Origin: an uncultured Alistipes sp.
Lineage (GTDB): Bacteria > Bacteroidota > Bacteroidia > Bacteroidales > Rikenellaceae
Direction: 5' to 3'
Assembly: GCA_947177225.1 (NCBI GenBank)
Contig: CAMWTS010000011.1
Coordinates: forward strand, 1 to 64,000
DNA length: 64,000 nt
Shown one piece after another: positions 33,959-43,273 of this stretch (the stretch's first letter is position 1; each line of letters starts with the position of its first letter). A program made the translations under genes and the position numbers. The notes under the pieces are model-generated. The model worked only from the letters and a program-made list of their open reading frames with translations, did not search any database and was not told the DNA's origin.

Positions 33959-35368
33959 TTATGCCTTTCCCAGCACGATCTGTTCGATCTTCTCGATCTG
34001 GTTTTTGTATGCCTTGTCGGTGTCCATCATGTCGCTCACGGCCTTGCATGAGTGGAGTACGGTGGCATGGTTTCGGCCTCCTATGGCTGAACCGATGACC
34101 GTCAGGGGAGCTTTTGTGTGCTGCTTTGCCAGGTACATGGCGATCTGGCGTGCCTGCGCCACGTCGCGCGTGCGCTTCGACGAATTGAAGCTCTCCATAT
34201 CGATGTTGAGATATTCGCATACGACCTTGGTTATGTGCTCGATGGTAATCTCTTTCTGGTTGAGCTTCACGTACACCTTCAATATCTCTTTGGCCAGCGA
34301 GGTGGTGATCTTTCTTCCGAGGAACGACGCGTTGGCCACCAGCGATGACAATGCGCCTTCGATCTCTCTTACGTTGGCTGATATGTTGTCGGCCAGATAT
34401 ACTACCACGTCGTCCGAGATTTGTGCGCCCAGACGCTGTGCCTTTGCGCGTATGATCTTCAATTTGGTCTGGTAGTCGGGAATGCTGAGCGGTGACGACA
34501 GACCCCATTTGAAGCGCGTTATGAGTCGCTGCTCGATGTCTTTCAACTCTACGGGCGGCTTGTCCGAAGTCAATACGAGCTGTTTGCCCGAAAGCTGCAA
34601 ATGGTTGAATATGTTGAAGAATGCGTTCTGTGTTCCGGTCTTGCCCGTCAACTCCTGAATATCATCGATTATCAACACGTCTATCATCTGGTAGAAATGA
34701 ATGAAATCGGTGATCTCTCCGTTTTTGTAGGCCGTCTGGAATTGGGCTTGAAATTTGTTCATCGATACATACAGCACCTGCAATTCGGGGTGACGCTGAC
34801 GCACCTCGTGACCTATGGCCTGAGCTATATGTGTCTTGCCCAAACCCGAATCGCCGTAGATGTAGAGCGGGTTGAACGGGTTGTTGCCCGGAGATACCGC
34901 TACCGACATGCCGGCTGAGCGTGCCAGACGATTGCACTCGCCCTCGATATGGTTGTCGAAGGTGTAGTTGGGGTTGAGCTGCGGATCGATAAATATCTTT
35001 CTGAGTCCCGGTATTACGAAAGGATTTTTTATATTTGCGGTATCGGTCTGCGTATTGAACTGCGATATGGCCGTGGTGTCGGCATTGACCGCCACGCTCT
35101 GGCTCTTGGCGCGAGGAACGGCATAATGCAGACGTGTCTGCTGGCCGTAAAACTCGGCTATGATCGGACGCAGAAATTGCAGATAGTTCTTTTCGATACT
35201 TGCCACATAACTCTCGTTGGGTACGCGCAGGCGCAGATTGGTACCGTCGAAATCCATCGGCACGATGGGCTTGAACCACTTGACGAACTCCTCTTCGGTG
35301 ATGGACTCTTTGAGATGGTCGAGGCAACTCTGCCAAACATCGCTGTATGTTCGTGTGTTTGTAATCAT
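33959..35368 (-). CDS. dnaA: chromosomal replication initiator protein DnaA
   Basis: 469 residues from the ATG at 35368. This start gives the usual domain I (SDVWQSCLDHLKESITEEEF); an in-frame ATG at 35491 adds 41 basic residues that DnaA proteins lack. The AAA+ domain has Walker A GDSGLGKTHIAQAIG, Walker B VLIIDDIQELTGK and sensor motifs; domain IV has the DnaA signature KAPLTVIGSAIGGRNHATVL. It opens the replication origin by binding TTATCCACA boxes; one lies at 35500-35508, overlapping its probable promoter. Confidence 0.97.
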   Translation of the reverse strand: MITNTRTYSDVWQSCLDHLKESITEEEFVKWFKPIVPMDFDGTNLRLRVPNESYVASIEKNYLQFLRPIIAEFYGQQTRLHYAVPRAKSQSVAVNADTTAISQFNTQTDTANIKNPFVIPGLRKIFIDPQLNPNYTFDNHIEGECNRLARSAGMSVAVSPGNNPFNPLYIYGDSGLGKTHIAQAIGHEVRQRHPELQVLYVSMNKFQAQFQTAYKNGEITDFIHFYQMIDVLIIDDIQELTGKTGTQNAFFNIFNHLQLSGKQLVLTSDKPPVELKDIEQRLITRFKWGLSSPLSIPDYQTKLKIIRAKAQRLGAQISDDVVVYLADNISANVREIEGALSSLVANASFLGRKITTSLAKEILKVYVKLNQKEITIEHITKVVCEYLNIDMESFNSSKRTRDVAQARQIAMYLAKQHTKAPLTVIGSAIGGRNHATVLHSCKAVSDMMDTDKAYKNQIEKIEQIVLGKA

Positions 35369-35493
35369 CGGTCTTCGGTACTTTCTCTGTTTGTCGGTGA
35401 AATTGTCGAGCGGATAGCTTATCCGATTGGTCGTCTTGTCGTTGAGCTGCGACCGATTGAAAAGATGCCGTCCGGGGTTCACTTTTGACACTG

Positions 35494-35508
35494 CAAATAT
35501 GTGGATAA
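35494..35508 (-). promoter_or_regulatory. DnaA box overlapping a near-consensus -7 box of dnaA
   Basis: TTATCCACA (perfect, minus strand 35508-35500) adjoins CATATTTG (35501-35494), one base off the TAnnTTTG box. The placement suits autorepression of dnaA. The implied leader is about 120 bases. Confidence 0.6.
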
Positions 35509-35627
35509 TTTTATAAAAATATACTCGAAAATGACTTGCAAAATAAGATTTTTTATATATGGAAAAAGGGGGCTTTCCGATGACTTCAATTTAAGGTGTT
35601 GATATATAGGAAATGAATAATTTTTAT

Positions 35628-35635
35628 TATATTTG
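35628..35635 (+). promoter_or_regulatory. -7 box of the phosphosugar mutase gene
   Basis: TATATTTG on the plus strand, 55 bases before the start codon; no -33 TTTG at 19-21 bases. Confidence 0.5.
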
Positions 35636-35690
35636 CATACGGAAAATCAACGAGACAATCCGTATATTATAAATATTACTAATACTTAAT

Positions 35691-37439
35691 ATGACGAACG
35701 AATTGGAAAAATTGGTCATGTCGAAGGCACAGCAGTGGCTCGACGGCGATTATGACGATGCCACCAAAGAGCAGGTGCGTCTGATGATCGACAATAACAA
35801 GAACGAACTGGTAGAGAGCTTCTATAAGGATCTGGAATTCGGTACCGGCGGTCTGCGCGGCATTATGGGCGCGGGCACCAACCGCATGAACATCTATACG
35901 GTGGGTGCTGCAACGCAGGGTTTGGCCAACTACCTCAAACGCAACTTCGAGGGCGAGGCTATCCGCGTGGCCATATCTCACGACAGCCGCAACAACTCGC
36001 GCATGTTTGCCGAGCGTGTAGCCGACATATTCGCCTCTAACGGTTTTACCGTATATCTGTTCGATGCTCTGCGTCCCACGCCTGAGCTGAGCTTCGCCAT
36101 TCGCGAGCTGAAATGCCAGTCGGGCGTTATGGTTACGGCGTCGCACAACCCCAAGGAGTACAATGGTTATAAGGCCTACTGGACCGACGGTTCTCAGGTC
36201 ACCTCTCCTCACGATGTCAACATCATCGCCGAGGTGGAGAAGATCACGGCCAACTCGCAGGTGCTCACGGGTGCCAATGCCGAGAATATCCACATCTTGG
36301 GCGAGGAGTTCGACGAGAAGTATCTTGCCGCCATTCAGGAGCTGTCGTTGTCACCGGAGGCTATCGCGCGCCACAACGACATGAAGATCGTCTATACGCC
36401 GCTGCATGGTGCCGGCGTGCGCCTTGTTCCCGCTTCGCTGCGCCGCTGGGGCTTCACCAACATTATTTCGGTGCCCGAGCAGACGGTGCTCGACGGTAAC
36501 TTCCCCACTGTGGAGTCGCCCAATCCGGAGGAGCGCAAGACCATGGCTATGGCCATCGAGCTTGCCCGCAAGGAGGGTGCCGATCTGGCTATGGCAACCG
36601 ATCCCGATTCCGACCGTATAGGTCTGGCTCTGCGCAACGGCAAGGGCGAGTATGTGCTGCTCAACGGCAACCAGACTCTGGTGCTTCTGATGTGCTACCA
36701 GCTTACGCGCTGGGCAGAGCTGGGCAAGATCGACGGAAACCAGTATGTGGTGAAGACGATCGTTACCTCGACTATGCCCGATGCTGTGGCCGAGCATTTC
36801 GGTGTCAAGTGCTATAACTGTCTTACCGGCTTCAAGTTCATCGCCAAGATCATTCGCGAGAACGAGGGCAAGGCCAAGTATATAGGCGGCGGCGAGGAGT
36901 CGTTCGGCTATCTTCCGGGCGATTTCGTCCGCGACAAGGACGGTGTGGCATCGTGCTCGCTGGCAGCCGAGGCTGCCGCATGGGCCAAGGATACGATGGG
37001 TCTGACGCTCTACGAGTGGTTGCAGGAGCTTTATGTAAAGTACGGTTTCTTCCGTGAGGGTCTTGTCAATGTAGTTCGCAAGGGCAAGGACGGAGCTGAG
37101 CAGATCCAGAAGATGATGGTCGACTATCGTGAGAATCCTCCAAAGGAGATCCTTTCGTCGCCGGTGGTGAAGATCTACGACTACAAGACTTTGGAGGTGC
37201 TCGATGTGGCTACCGGTGAGAAGTCGCCTATCGAGGGCGTTACCGACAAGAGCAACGTGTTGCAGTGGCTTACGGCCGACGGTACCAAGGTATCGGTTCG
37301 TCCGTCGGGTACCGAGCCCAAGATCAAGTTCTACTTCGGTGTAAAGGCTGCTCTGCCTTCGGTCGACGAGTTCGAGAAGGTGCAGGCCGAGCTTGACGAG
37401 AAGATCGAGCAGATCAAAAAGGAGCTGAATCTCGTTTAA
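35691..37439 (+). CDS. phosphoglucomutase/phosphomannomutase (alpha-D-phosphohexomutase)
   Basis: 582 residues, the long form of the superfamily, interconverting hexose-1- and hexose-6-phosphate. The phosphoserine loop is VTASHNPKEYNGYK (Ser near 150), the metal loop ATDPDSDRIGLA, the sugar loop GGGEESFGYLPGD and the phosphate-binding loop VRPSGTEPKIKFYF. Together they establish full active-site integrity. The opening LEFGTGGLRGIMGAGTNRMN is typical of the long PGM2-like group. Monocistronic with a strong terminator. Confidence 0.95.
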   Translation: MTNELEKLVMSKAQQWLDGDYDDATKEQVRLMIDNNKNELVESFYKDLEFGTGGLRGIMGAGTNRMNIYTVGAATQGLANYLKRNFEGEAIRVAISHDSRNNSRMFAERVADIFASNGFTVYLFDALRPTPELSFAIRELKCQSGVMVTASHNPKEYNGYKAYWTDGSQVTSPHDVNIIAEVEKITANSQVLTGANAENIHILGEEFDEKYLAAIQELSLSPEAIARHNDMKIVYTPLHGAGVRLVPASLRRWGFTNIISVPEQTVLDGNFPTVESPNPEERKTMAMAIELARKEGADLAMATDPDSDRIGLALRNGKGEYVLLNGNQTLVLLMCYQLTRWAELGKIDGNQYVVKTIVTSTMPDAVAEHFGVKCYNCLTGFKFIAKIIRENEGKAKYIGGGEESFGYLPGDFVRDKDGVASCSLAAEAAAWAKDTMGLTLYEWLQELYVKYGFFREGLVNVVRKGKDGAEQIQKMMVDYRENPPKEILSSPVVKIYDYKTLEVLDVATGEKSPIEGVTDKSNVLQWLTADGTKVSVRPSGTEPKIKFYFGVKAALPSVDEFEKVQAELDEKIEQIKKELNLV

Positions 37440-37461
37440 TGCGACACGGTTCCCTGTTTTA

Positions 37462-37496
37462 ACGAAAATGCCCGCGGTTCAAACCGCGGGCATTTA
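37462..37496 (+). terminator. intrinsic terminator of the phosphosugar mutase gene
   Basis: AATGCCCGCGGTT, loop CAA, ACCGCGGGCATT. The following T run is short, but AAAA precedes the stem, so it may serve the convergent gene as well. Confidence 0.75.
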
Positions 37497-37552
37497 GCGT
37501 TAAATGGCGGCAGGTCATGCCGGAACAGGCCTGCCGGTGCCGGTGATCTACC

Positions 37553-40500
37553 CTACTTTTTGTAAGTTATCTCTATCGAGTCGACGTATGCCACGCCGGT
37601 ATTGTTGTTATGCATCTTGAAGAATGTGTAGTTGCCCTGCGACAGATCGTAGGTCTGTACATATATCGTCACCTTGTCGGGATTGATCGTGTCCTGCATC
37701 GATTCTGTTGTAGCCTCTATCGATGTCTGCGACGGGCAGCACTCCGTACCCACGAAAAGCGTGTGGTTGGGCGCGTTGCTCTCGTTCTTGGTGCGTATGA
37801 CTATCTTGACGATCTGCCCCAGCGAGTTCATGTTGGCGATTATGCCCATCTTCTTCGTATCCGATGCGTTGCCCTGCATTTGCAGACAGTCGGGTATCAC
37901 TCCGCGCTGCGAGATGCCTATGCGTGCACCGGCCATGTCGTAGCCGAACTGCGTCCACGTATACCACGAGTCGACAGCGTCGACATTCTGGTTGCCGTAT
38001 GCACCCTTCAACAGCTCGGTGGCGCCGTTGCGATTGGCGATGATGTCGAGGGCGGTCATCTTAACCGTTATCAATCCCTCCTGTGCCGCTGCGCCCTGCG
38101 TCAGTCTCACCGTGGTCGATGCCAATGTCTGTCCGCCCTTTGCTGCGCTTATTGTGAGTTTGGCCTCTATATCCTGCGGCGAAGTGTTCTCCTTGGCCGT
38201 AACCACCACCGTGTCGCCCGATACCTCCGCTGAGAATCCGGCATTGTCCGTTGTGGCCGATATCGTGCAGCCGTCGGTGTTGTAGAGTGTCAGACCGATG
38301 CTCTTTTGGCCGCCTTGCGGTGCGAACGACACCATCTCCGGTGAGGCCGATATCACCACGTCGCCTCCTGCCACGTCGAGATCGACGAGCATAACCGTGA
38401 TCTTCGAGCGATTGCGGTCCGTGCCTATGGTGTAGGCGTCGATACTCACCTGCTTGCCTATCAGCGTCTGATCTATCGCTCCGTCGCTCAGATATGGCAT
38501 ATCCACCGTTATGTCGCTGCCGTCGGGAACGATGGTCGAGGCATCGGTCATGGTGCCGCATATGCGCACATACTCCGTTCTGGGCGATTGCATGAACTCG
38601 GCTATCTTCGTCGGATCATACTCTGCGGGTGCTGCATAGGTGTATTCGCCTGCCGAAAGCAGCGATATGTCGGCATACGACATCTGTTTTACATAGTAAG
38701 GCTCGGTTACGACACCGCATACCCGCACCGAGTCGCCAGTCTTGGCCACATATTCGGGGTTGTTGCCCTGATATACTACCATTGCGCCCGTGCTGTCGCT
38801 CACCACGAATCCTCGCGTATATGTCGCAGCCACCTGCCCTTCGATGGTGTATACGCCGTTGGCGGCGGCGATGACCTCCGCAATCGTACGAACTACGGTC
38901 GGATCGTCGGCTCCCGTGCCGTCCACCGTCTGGCCTCCGTCTCCGGCCGTCAGCTCCACGTCGTCGATGCGGTTGGTGCTCGATGTCAGCGACGTGAAAC
39001 GTATCGATACGTTGTCGGCCGCTTGTGCGAGAGTGAAGTCGCACGTTGCCTGCGACCAGTAGTGATCCGTACCCTCGGTTTTGAGCGTATATGTCAGCGG
39101 TGCCGACCATGTCGTTCCGCCGTCGAGGCTCACCTGCACGTTCAGATCCTCCTTGCGGAAGCGGTTGTCCTCAGCCTGCATGTCGTAGCGCATGGCACCG
39201 AAGGTGAGGCGCAGATTGCGCTCAGCACCTACATCGATCTTGTTGATCGAGAGATATGTAACGCCCGAACTGAACAGTATGAGATTGCCTCCCGAACCGG
39301 CATAGTCGGAATATGTGCTGTTCGAGGGTTCGTTCGAGCGGGGCGATACGCCGCTCACCTCGTATTCGAGATTGGCTATACCCGTACCTTTCTCGTTTTT
39401 CCAGCCGTCGCACTCATCGCAATAGAGCCATGAACCGTCGACCTTGTTTACTATCTCCTTGTCGAAATCGGTGTAGAAGAACGAAGTCACCTCCTGCGGG
39501 CCGTCGCCGACGAAATCTTCCACGTCGGCTATCGAGCGCGGCATGAGCTGGGCGTTGCCTTTGTAGACCGTCACTACGCCGTTGAGCGTTCCCGTTACGT
39601 CGGGAGCTATATACTTGCCGACGAACGTGGGAGAGGCATACTGAATGAATACGGTTACGGGCGTAGTGCCTACGGTGAAGGTGTGGGTTCTTGTCGATGT
39701 CGTCGATCCCCACTCCGATGCACGTGCCGCCGAGCGGGCGTTGGCAATCGATACGAGCATTGCCTGATATTGTGCCAGCTCCTCGGCCGAGGCCGTTACG
39801 GGCGAGAGCTCGGTGCTGCCCAGCTTCTCTATCGATACCCATTCGTCGGTTGCGGAACCGGTCACCTCGTATAGGCCGCTGTAATCGACTATGCGTGCCA
39901 GACCGGCTTTGAATGTGATCCTGATCTTGTCGCCGGCTTTAAGATCGAATGCCTCGTTGCTCGGGTCTATGGCCGGATTGCTGCCGTAGAGAGTCAGGCC
40001 GTGCCCTTTTTCGGTGGCACCTGGCGTCATTACGCAGAGGTTCTTGCTCGTGAAATTGCCGCCCTCGCGATCTGTGGTTACAACCGCGATCAGCGTTCGG
40101 TCGTTGTCCTGATCGAGTACGGTTTGCTGGCTTGTCATGCCTGCTATGATCTGCGGGATTGTTATGTCGCCAGTCGGCTCTTCGGGCATACCGGCAGAGG
40201 ATTGTCTCACCTTTATGCTTTTTGTCGCGCTTTGGCCGGTAGTGCCTTGTGCCGTGAATGCGATCTCGGCTTCACGCTCCGCGTCGGTCGCACCGACTGT
40301 GATGTCGATCGTTACGCCTTCGGGTGTGCTGCTGCCTTTCGAGGGGTTGACAGCGATCCATTCCGGTGCCGAAGCCTCCCACGCGCAGTTGGTTTTGATT
40401 GTCAGCTGTCGGGTACCGCCCTCGGCCGAGAACTCTAAGGTCTGGGCTGACAGTTCGATCGACGGGGCTGCAACCGGCTCCGTGTTGTCCTCTTTACAGC

Positions 40501-40570
40501 CGCCGAGCAGCGTGATCGTCACGACACACAGCATAGAAGAGATTAATCTGAAAAGGGTTCTTTTGCTCAT
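37553..40570 (-). CDS. large BACON-domain surface lipoprotein with DUF5689-like and jelly-roll modules
   Basis: 1005 residues, lipobox LLGGCKEDN. Domains in order, with approximate borders: BACON 36-125 (LEFSAEGGTRQLTIKTNCAW and WIAVNPSKGSS); a DUF5689-like OB-type module 140-350 (ENAFDLKAGDKIR-type strand run); a choice-of-anchor-like jelly roll 357-555 (FFYTDFDKEIVNKVDGSW); a second OB-type module 570-735 (VYTIEGQVAATYTRGFVVSD); a second BACON 738-826; and a C-terminal beta domain. BACON modules are common on Bacteroidetes surface proteins that bind glycans or mucin. No SusC/SusD pair or glycosidase adjoins, so the ligand is unknown. A good promoter precedes it. Confidence 0.85.
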   Translation of the reverse strand: MSKRTLFRLISSMLCVVTITLLGGCKEDNTEPVAAPSIELSAQTLEFSAEGGTRQLTIKTNCAWEASAPEWIAVNPSKGSSTPEGVTIDITVGATDAEREAEIAFTAQGTTGQSATKSIKVRQSSAGMPEEPTGDITIPQIIAGMTSQQTVLDQDNDRTLIAVVTTDREGGNFTSKNLCVMTPGATEKGHGLTLYGSNPAIDPSNEAFDLKAGDKIRITFKAGLARIVDYSGLYEVTGSATDEWVSIEKLGSTELSPVTASAEELAQYQAMLVSIANARSAARASEWGSTTSTRTHTFTVGTTPVTVFIQYASPTFVGKYIAPDVTGTLNGVVTVYKGNAQLMPRSIADVEDFVGDGPQEVTSFFYTDFDKEIVNKVDGSWLYCDECDGWKNEKGTGIANLEYEVSGVSPRSNEPSNSTYSDYAGSGGNLILFSSGVTYLSINKIDVGAERNLRLTFGAMRYDMQAEDNRFRKEDLNVQVSLDGGTTWSAPLTYTLKTEGTDHYWSQATCDFTLAQAADNVSIRFTSLTSSTNRIDDVELTAGDGGQTVDGTGADDPTVVRTIAEVIAAANGVYTIEGQVAATYTRGFVVSDSTGAMVVYQGNNPEYVAKTGDSVRVCGVVTEPYYVKQMSYADISLLSAGEYTYAAPAEYDPTKIAEFMQSPRTEYVRICGTMTDASTIVPDGSDITVDMPYLSDGAIDQTLIGKQVSIDAYTIGTDRNRSKITVMLVDLDVAGGDVVISASPEMVSFAPQGGQKSIGLTLYNTDGCTISATTDNAGFSAEVSGDTVVVTAKENTSPQDIEAKLTISAAKGGQTLASTTVRLTQGAAAQEGLITVKMTALDIIANRNGATELLKGAYGNQNVDAVDSWYTWTQFGYDMAGARIGISQRGVIPDCLQMQGNASDTKKMGIIANMNSLGQIVKIVIRTKNESNAPNHTLFVGTECCPSQTSIEATTESMQDTINPDKVTIYVQTYDLSQGNYTFFKMHNNNTGVAYVDSIEITYKK

Positions 40571-40623
40571 AGCAGATAAATTTTAATTGTTTGGGTTATC
40601 TTTATAATGCAAAGATTAACAAA

Positions 40624-40654
40624 CAAAAGTAGGCTCTTGCCGGCTATTTGCAAA
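40624..40654 (-). promoter_or_regulatory. promoter of the BACON lipoprotein gene
   Basis: Minus strand TTTG (40654-40651), 19 bases, TACTTTTG (40631-40624): a full consensus match, 54 bases before the start codon. Confidence 0.75.
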
Positions 40655-40683
40655 CAGTATCCCATGATAAGTTTTGTACAACT

Positions 40684-40692
40684 TATCCACAA
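40684..40692 (+). promoter_or_regulatory. isolated perfect DnaA box
   Basis: TTATCCACA, lying 30 bases upstream of the -33 box of the BACON gene, in a gap between genes. A single box by itself does not make an origin. Confidence 0.4.
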
Positions 40693-40731
40693 TTTTGAAC
40701 AATTCGTTCCTGCGTATCCTCTGTGCGGTGT

Positions 40732-42609
40732 TTATCGGCCTATACGATAGATTCTTCCGTCGATGAATGTAACCCACAGGCTGCCTCTGCCGTCGAGGGT
40801 AAATTCGTTGGCCGACGAGTCGGCGAGTTTGGCCACATTGAGCAACCGTCCGCCGGATATCTCTACGGCGGCCACCATACCCGTGCGGTTGGCCATGTAG
40901 GCCACTCCGCCGCGTGTCGTTATCGGGCAGAAATTGTGATCGTAGCCCCAGCCGGCATCGACCGCCCATTGTTCGGCGTAGGCATCGGCATCTGTCTTGA
41001 CCGCTATCATCTCACCGTCCATAGTTTTGGCCAGAAACAACTTCCCGTCATCGCTCAAACCGGTGGTTTCGCGCACCTTGCGCTCTTTGATGCGCCATAG
41101 CTGCCGTCCCGTATCGAGATCGATAAATGTCATGTAACGGTCGGGGGCGACGATCATCACACGCCCTTGGGCTATTCGCGGCACGATGTGGCCGGGCGAA
41201 AAGAGCTTGTTGCTGCTGCCGTTGTTCCAGCTCCACGACATCTCGCCTGTTGCTGCATCGAGACAGTATAGATGACAGTTCCATGCGCCGAAGACCACTC
41301 GTCCGTCGGCCACTGCGGGACGTCCCTGAGGTTGTCCTGCACCGTAGTCGAAACTCCATACGATGTGCCCGTCGGCAGGGTCGATGCGCATCATCTTGCC
41401 GTCGACACCTATGTAAAGAGCGCCGTCGGCGATTATTCCGTCGCCGATCATGGTTTCCAGCGAGTCGTTGCACCACACCGTCCGGCCTGTGCAGGCATCG
41501 AGTGCCCAAAGACCGTCGCTTACGGTGGCTGCGATGAGCAATCCGTTATAATATATAGGTGAGGAGTATATGGCCGATGAGAATTGGCGGCACCATCTCT
41601 GCGTGCGAGACCATGTGTCGTAGGCTTTGATCTGACCGAGTGAGTTGCCGTAATAGATCGTCTCGCCATTGCTGTCGACTGCCGCGGCGGTGTAGATCGA
41701 TCCGTTGTCCTCCACGATGCACTCTGCATCGAGGTCTCCCATGTCGAGCGGCGGCATCGGCGGATCGCATGGCAGTGCGGCCACCTCCCGACTGATTCCT
41801 TGTCTGATGGCGTATTGCCGTGCAGGGCGCTCGCCGACGAGCTTCTCCGATACGTAGATCGAATCGTTGCCGAAACGTACGATCGTGTAGCCGTATGTCG
41901 GTCGGCCGTCGCGCCGCAGCATGAGCGAGCGCCCGAGTATGCCGGGTATCGAGTCGTAGTTGTTGAGGCTCGGCTTGTGGTAATGTCCGCATAGCGTGGC
42001 GCAGACATTGTGCGAGCGAAGCACCGATGTTATTTCTCGACGATTCGTCACATCGTTCGACAGCGGATAGTGGCACACGCTGACAATACGCATATTGTCG
42101 GGAGTTGCCGTCATGACCGAATCCACCCAGCGCAGATCCTCGCGGCGCACGGTGCCGTCGGCCATCTTCATGAACGGGCCTGCCTGATACCCGACGAATC
42201 TGTATTCGCCTGCGTCGACGAATGTGCGGCTGTCGTGTCCCCACAATCGCTCGAACTCCGTGCAGGCACTCTCCGACCATGTCGTCTCGTGGTTTCCTGC
42301 CACGACGAGCTGCGGTGCCGTCAGGCGTGAGAGTTTACGATGTATGTTGCACAACTCGTCGCAACTGCCCATGTTGGTCATGTCGCCTCCGACGACTACG
42401 AGGTCATAACCGCCGGCATTGATCTCCTCTATGAGAGGATCGATTATCGAATCGTTGTCGTTGCCCGGCGTTATGTGCAGATCGGTTATGAAAGCCACCT
42501 CTATGCTGCGGCCGCTGCGTTTGCGGCCGCTGTGCCGGTGCGAGGCTGTTGCGGCAGTTATTGTCGAGCCGAGTATGAGCAGCAGTACGGCTGTTATTAT
42601 GCGACGCAT
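40732..42609 (-). CDS. exported metallophosphoesterase fused to a PQQ-type beta-propeller
   Basis: 625 residues with a signal peptide (RRIITAVLLLILGSTITAA). Residues ~37-235 are a calcineurin-like phosphoesterase with the metal motifs FITDLHITPG, VVVGGDMTN, VVAGNHETTW, VCHYPLS and LCGHYHKP. From ~300 to the end run repeated four-strand blades of the PQQ-binding-like propeller (for example YYNGLLIAATVSDGLWALDA then CTGRTVW, and CLDAATGEMSWSW). Comparable fusions occur in Bacteroidetes; the substrate is unknown. It ends the run from lepB and the O-methyltransferase, 3 bases from the latter. Confidence 0.9.
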   Translation of the reverse strand: MRRIITAVLLLILGSTITAATASHRHSGRKRSGRSIEVAFITDLHITPGNDNDSIIDPLIEEINAGGYDLVVVGGDMTNMGSCDELCNIHRKLSRLTAPQLVVAGNHETTWSESACTEFERLWGHDSRTFVDAGEYRFVGYQAGPFMKMADGTVRREDLRWVDSVMTATPDNMRIVSVCHYPLSNDVTNRREITSVLRSHNVCATLCGHYHKPSLNNYDSIPGILGRSLMLRRDGRPTYGYTIVRFGNDSIYVSEKLVGERPARQYAIRQGISREVAALPCDPPMPPLDMGDLDAECIVEDNGSIYTAAAVDSNGETIYYGNSLGQIKAYDTWSRTQRWCRQFSSAIYSSPIYYNGLLIAATVSDGLWALDACTGRTVWCNDSLETMIGDGIIADGALYIGVDGKMMRIDPADGHIVWSFDYGAGQPQGRPAVADGRVVFGAWNCHLYCLDAATGEMSWSWNNGSSNKLFSPGHIVPRIAQGRVMIVAPDRYMTFIDLDTGRQLWRIKERKVRETTGLSDDGKLFLAKTMDGEMIAVKTDADAYAEQWAVDAGWGYDHNFCPITTRGGVAYMANRTGMVAAVEISGGRLLNVAKLADSSANEFTLDGRGSLWVTFIDGRIYRIGR

Positions 42610-42612
42610 AGC

Positions 42613-43248
42613 CTATTTCACTCTTATCAGATTGATTCCGTCGCGCAGCGGTATGATGATGTTCTCGACGCGCGGGTCGTTTAGCACCTTGTCGTTGAAC
42701 TCGACTATGGCTTGTGTATGCCGGTCGTTGTGAGTCGTCGGATCGGTCACTTTGCCATACCATAATATGTTGTCGGCAAGCATGTAAGAGCCGCTCCCGA
42801 CATATCCTCCGTCGAGCAGCATGTCGTAATAGGCCGGATATTCGCGCTTGTCGCCGTCGATGAATACCAGATCGTAAAGGTTGCCGAGCCGTGGTACGAT
42901 GTCCAGAGCCGATCCAATGTGCAGTCTGATCCGGTCGGCATAGGCCGAGCGGTCGAAAAACGACTGCGCCAGATCCTGCAATTCGTCGTCGACCTCGCAT
43001 GTGTCGATCACACAGCCAGAGTCGAGACCTGCGGCCATCGATAGTGCCGAGTAACCGGTGAAGGTGCCGATTTCGAGTATGCGCCGAGGGCGCAGCATGC
43101 GTACTATCATCTCCAACAGCTTGCCTTGCACGTGGCCGGAGATCATGCGCGGATTGAGTACGCGCAGATATGTTTCACGCTCCAATTCGTGCATCAGTGC
43201 CGTTTCTGGCGTCGAGTGTTCGAGTACGTATCGTTCCAAAGGTTCCAT
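42613..43248 (-). CDS. class I SAM-dependent O-methyltransferase
   Basis: 211 residues from the ATG at 43248 (MEPLERYVLEHST); a longer frame extends into the 25-base gap toward M16. The cation-dependent catechol-type O-methyltransferase fold shows SAM motif I ILEIGTFTGYSALSMA, VIDTCEVDDE for the ribose contact and DLVFIDGDKREYPAYYD for the metal-binding acid. Final segment GINLIRVK is also typical. Substrate unknown; it may act on small catechol-like or caffeoyl-CoA-like acceptors. It lies between the M16 peptidase and the phosphoesterase fusion. Confidence 0.9.
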   Translation of the reverse strand: MEPLERYVLEHSTPETALMHELERETYLRVLNPRMISGHVQGKLLEMIVRMLRPRRILEIGTFTGYSALSMAAGLDSGCVIDTCEVDDELQDLAQSFFDRSAYADRIRLHIGSALDIVPRLGNLYDLVFIDGDKREYPAYYDMLLDGGYVGSGSYMLADNILWYGKVTDPTTHNDRHTQAIVEFNDKVLNDPRVENIIIPLRDGINLIRVK

Positions 43249-43273
43249 ATGGGGTCGTGTAGTCTGTGTGCAA

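Noticed and set aside
35369..35491. 41-residue N-terminal extension of DnaA
   Set aside because: The added residues overlap the promoter/DnaA-box area and do not match DnaA domain I; the ATG at 35368 gives the normal protein.
35492..35690. Replication origin beside dnaA
   Set aside because: Only one perfect DnaA box is present; without skew data the claim is not supported. Kept as a finding on regulation only.
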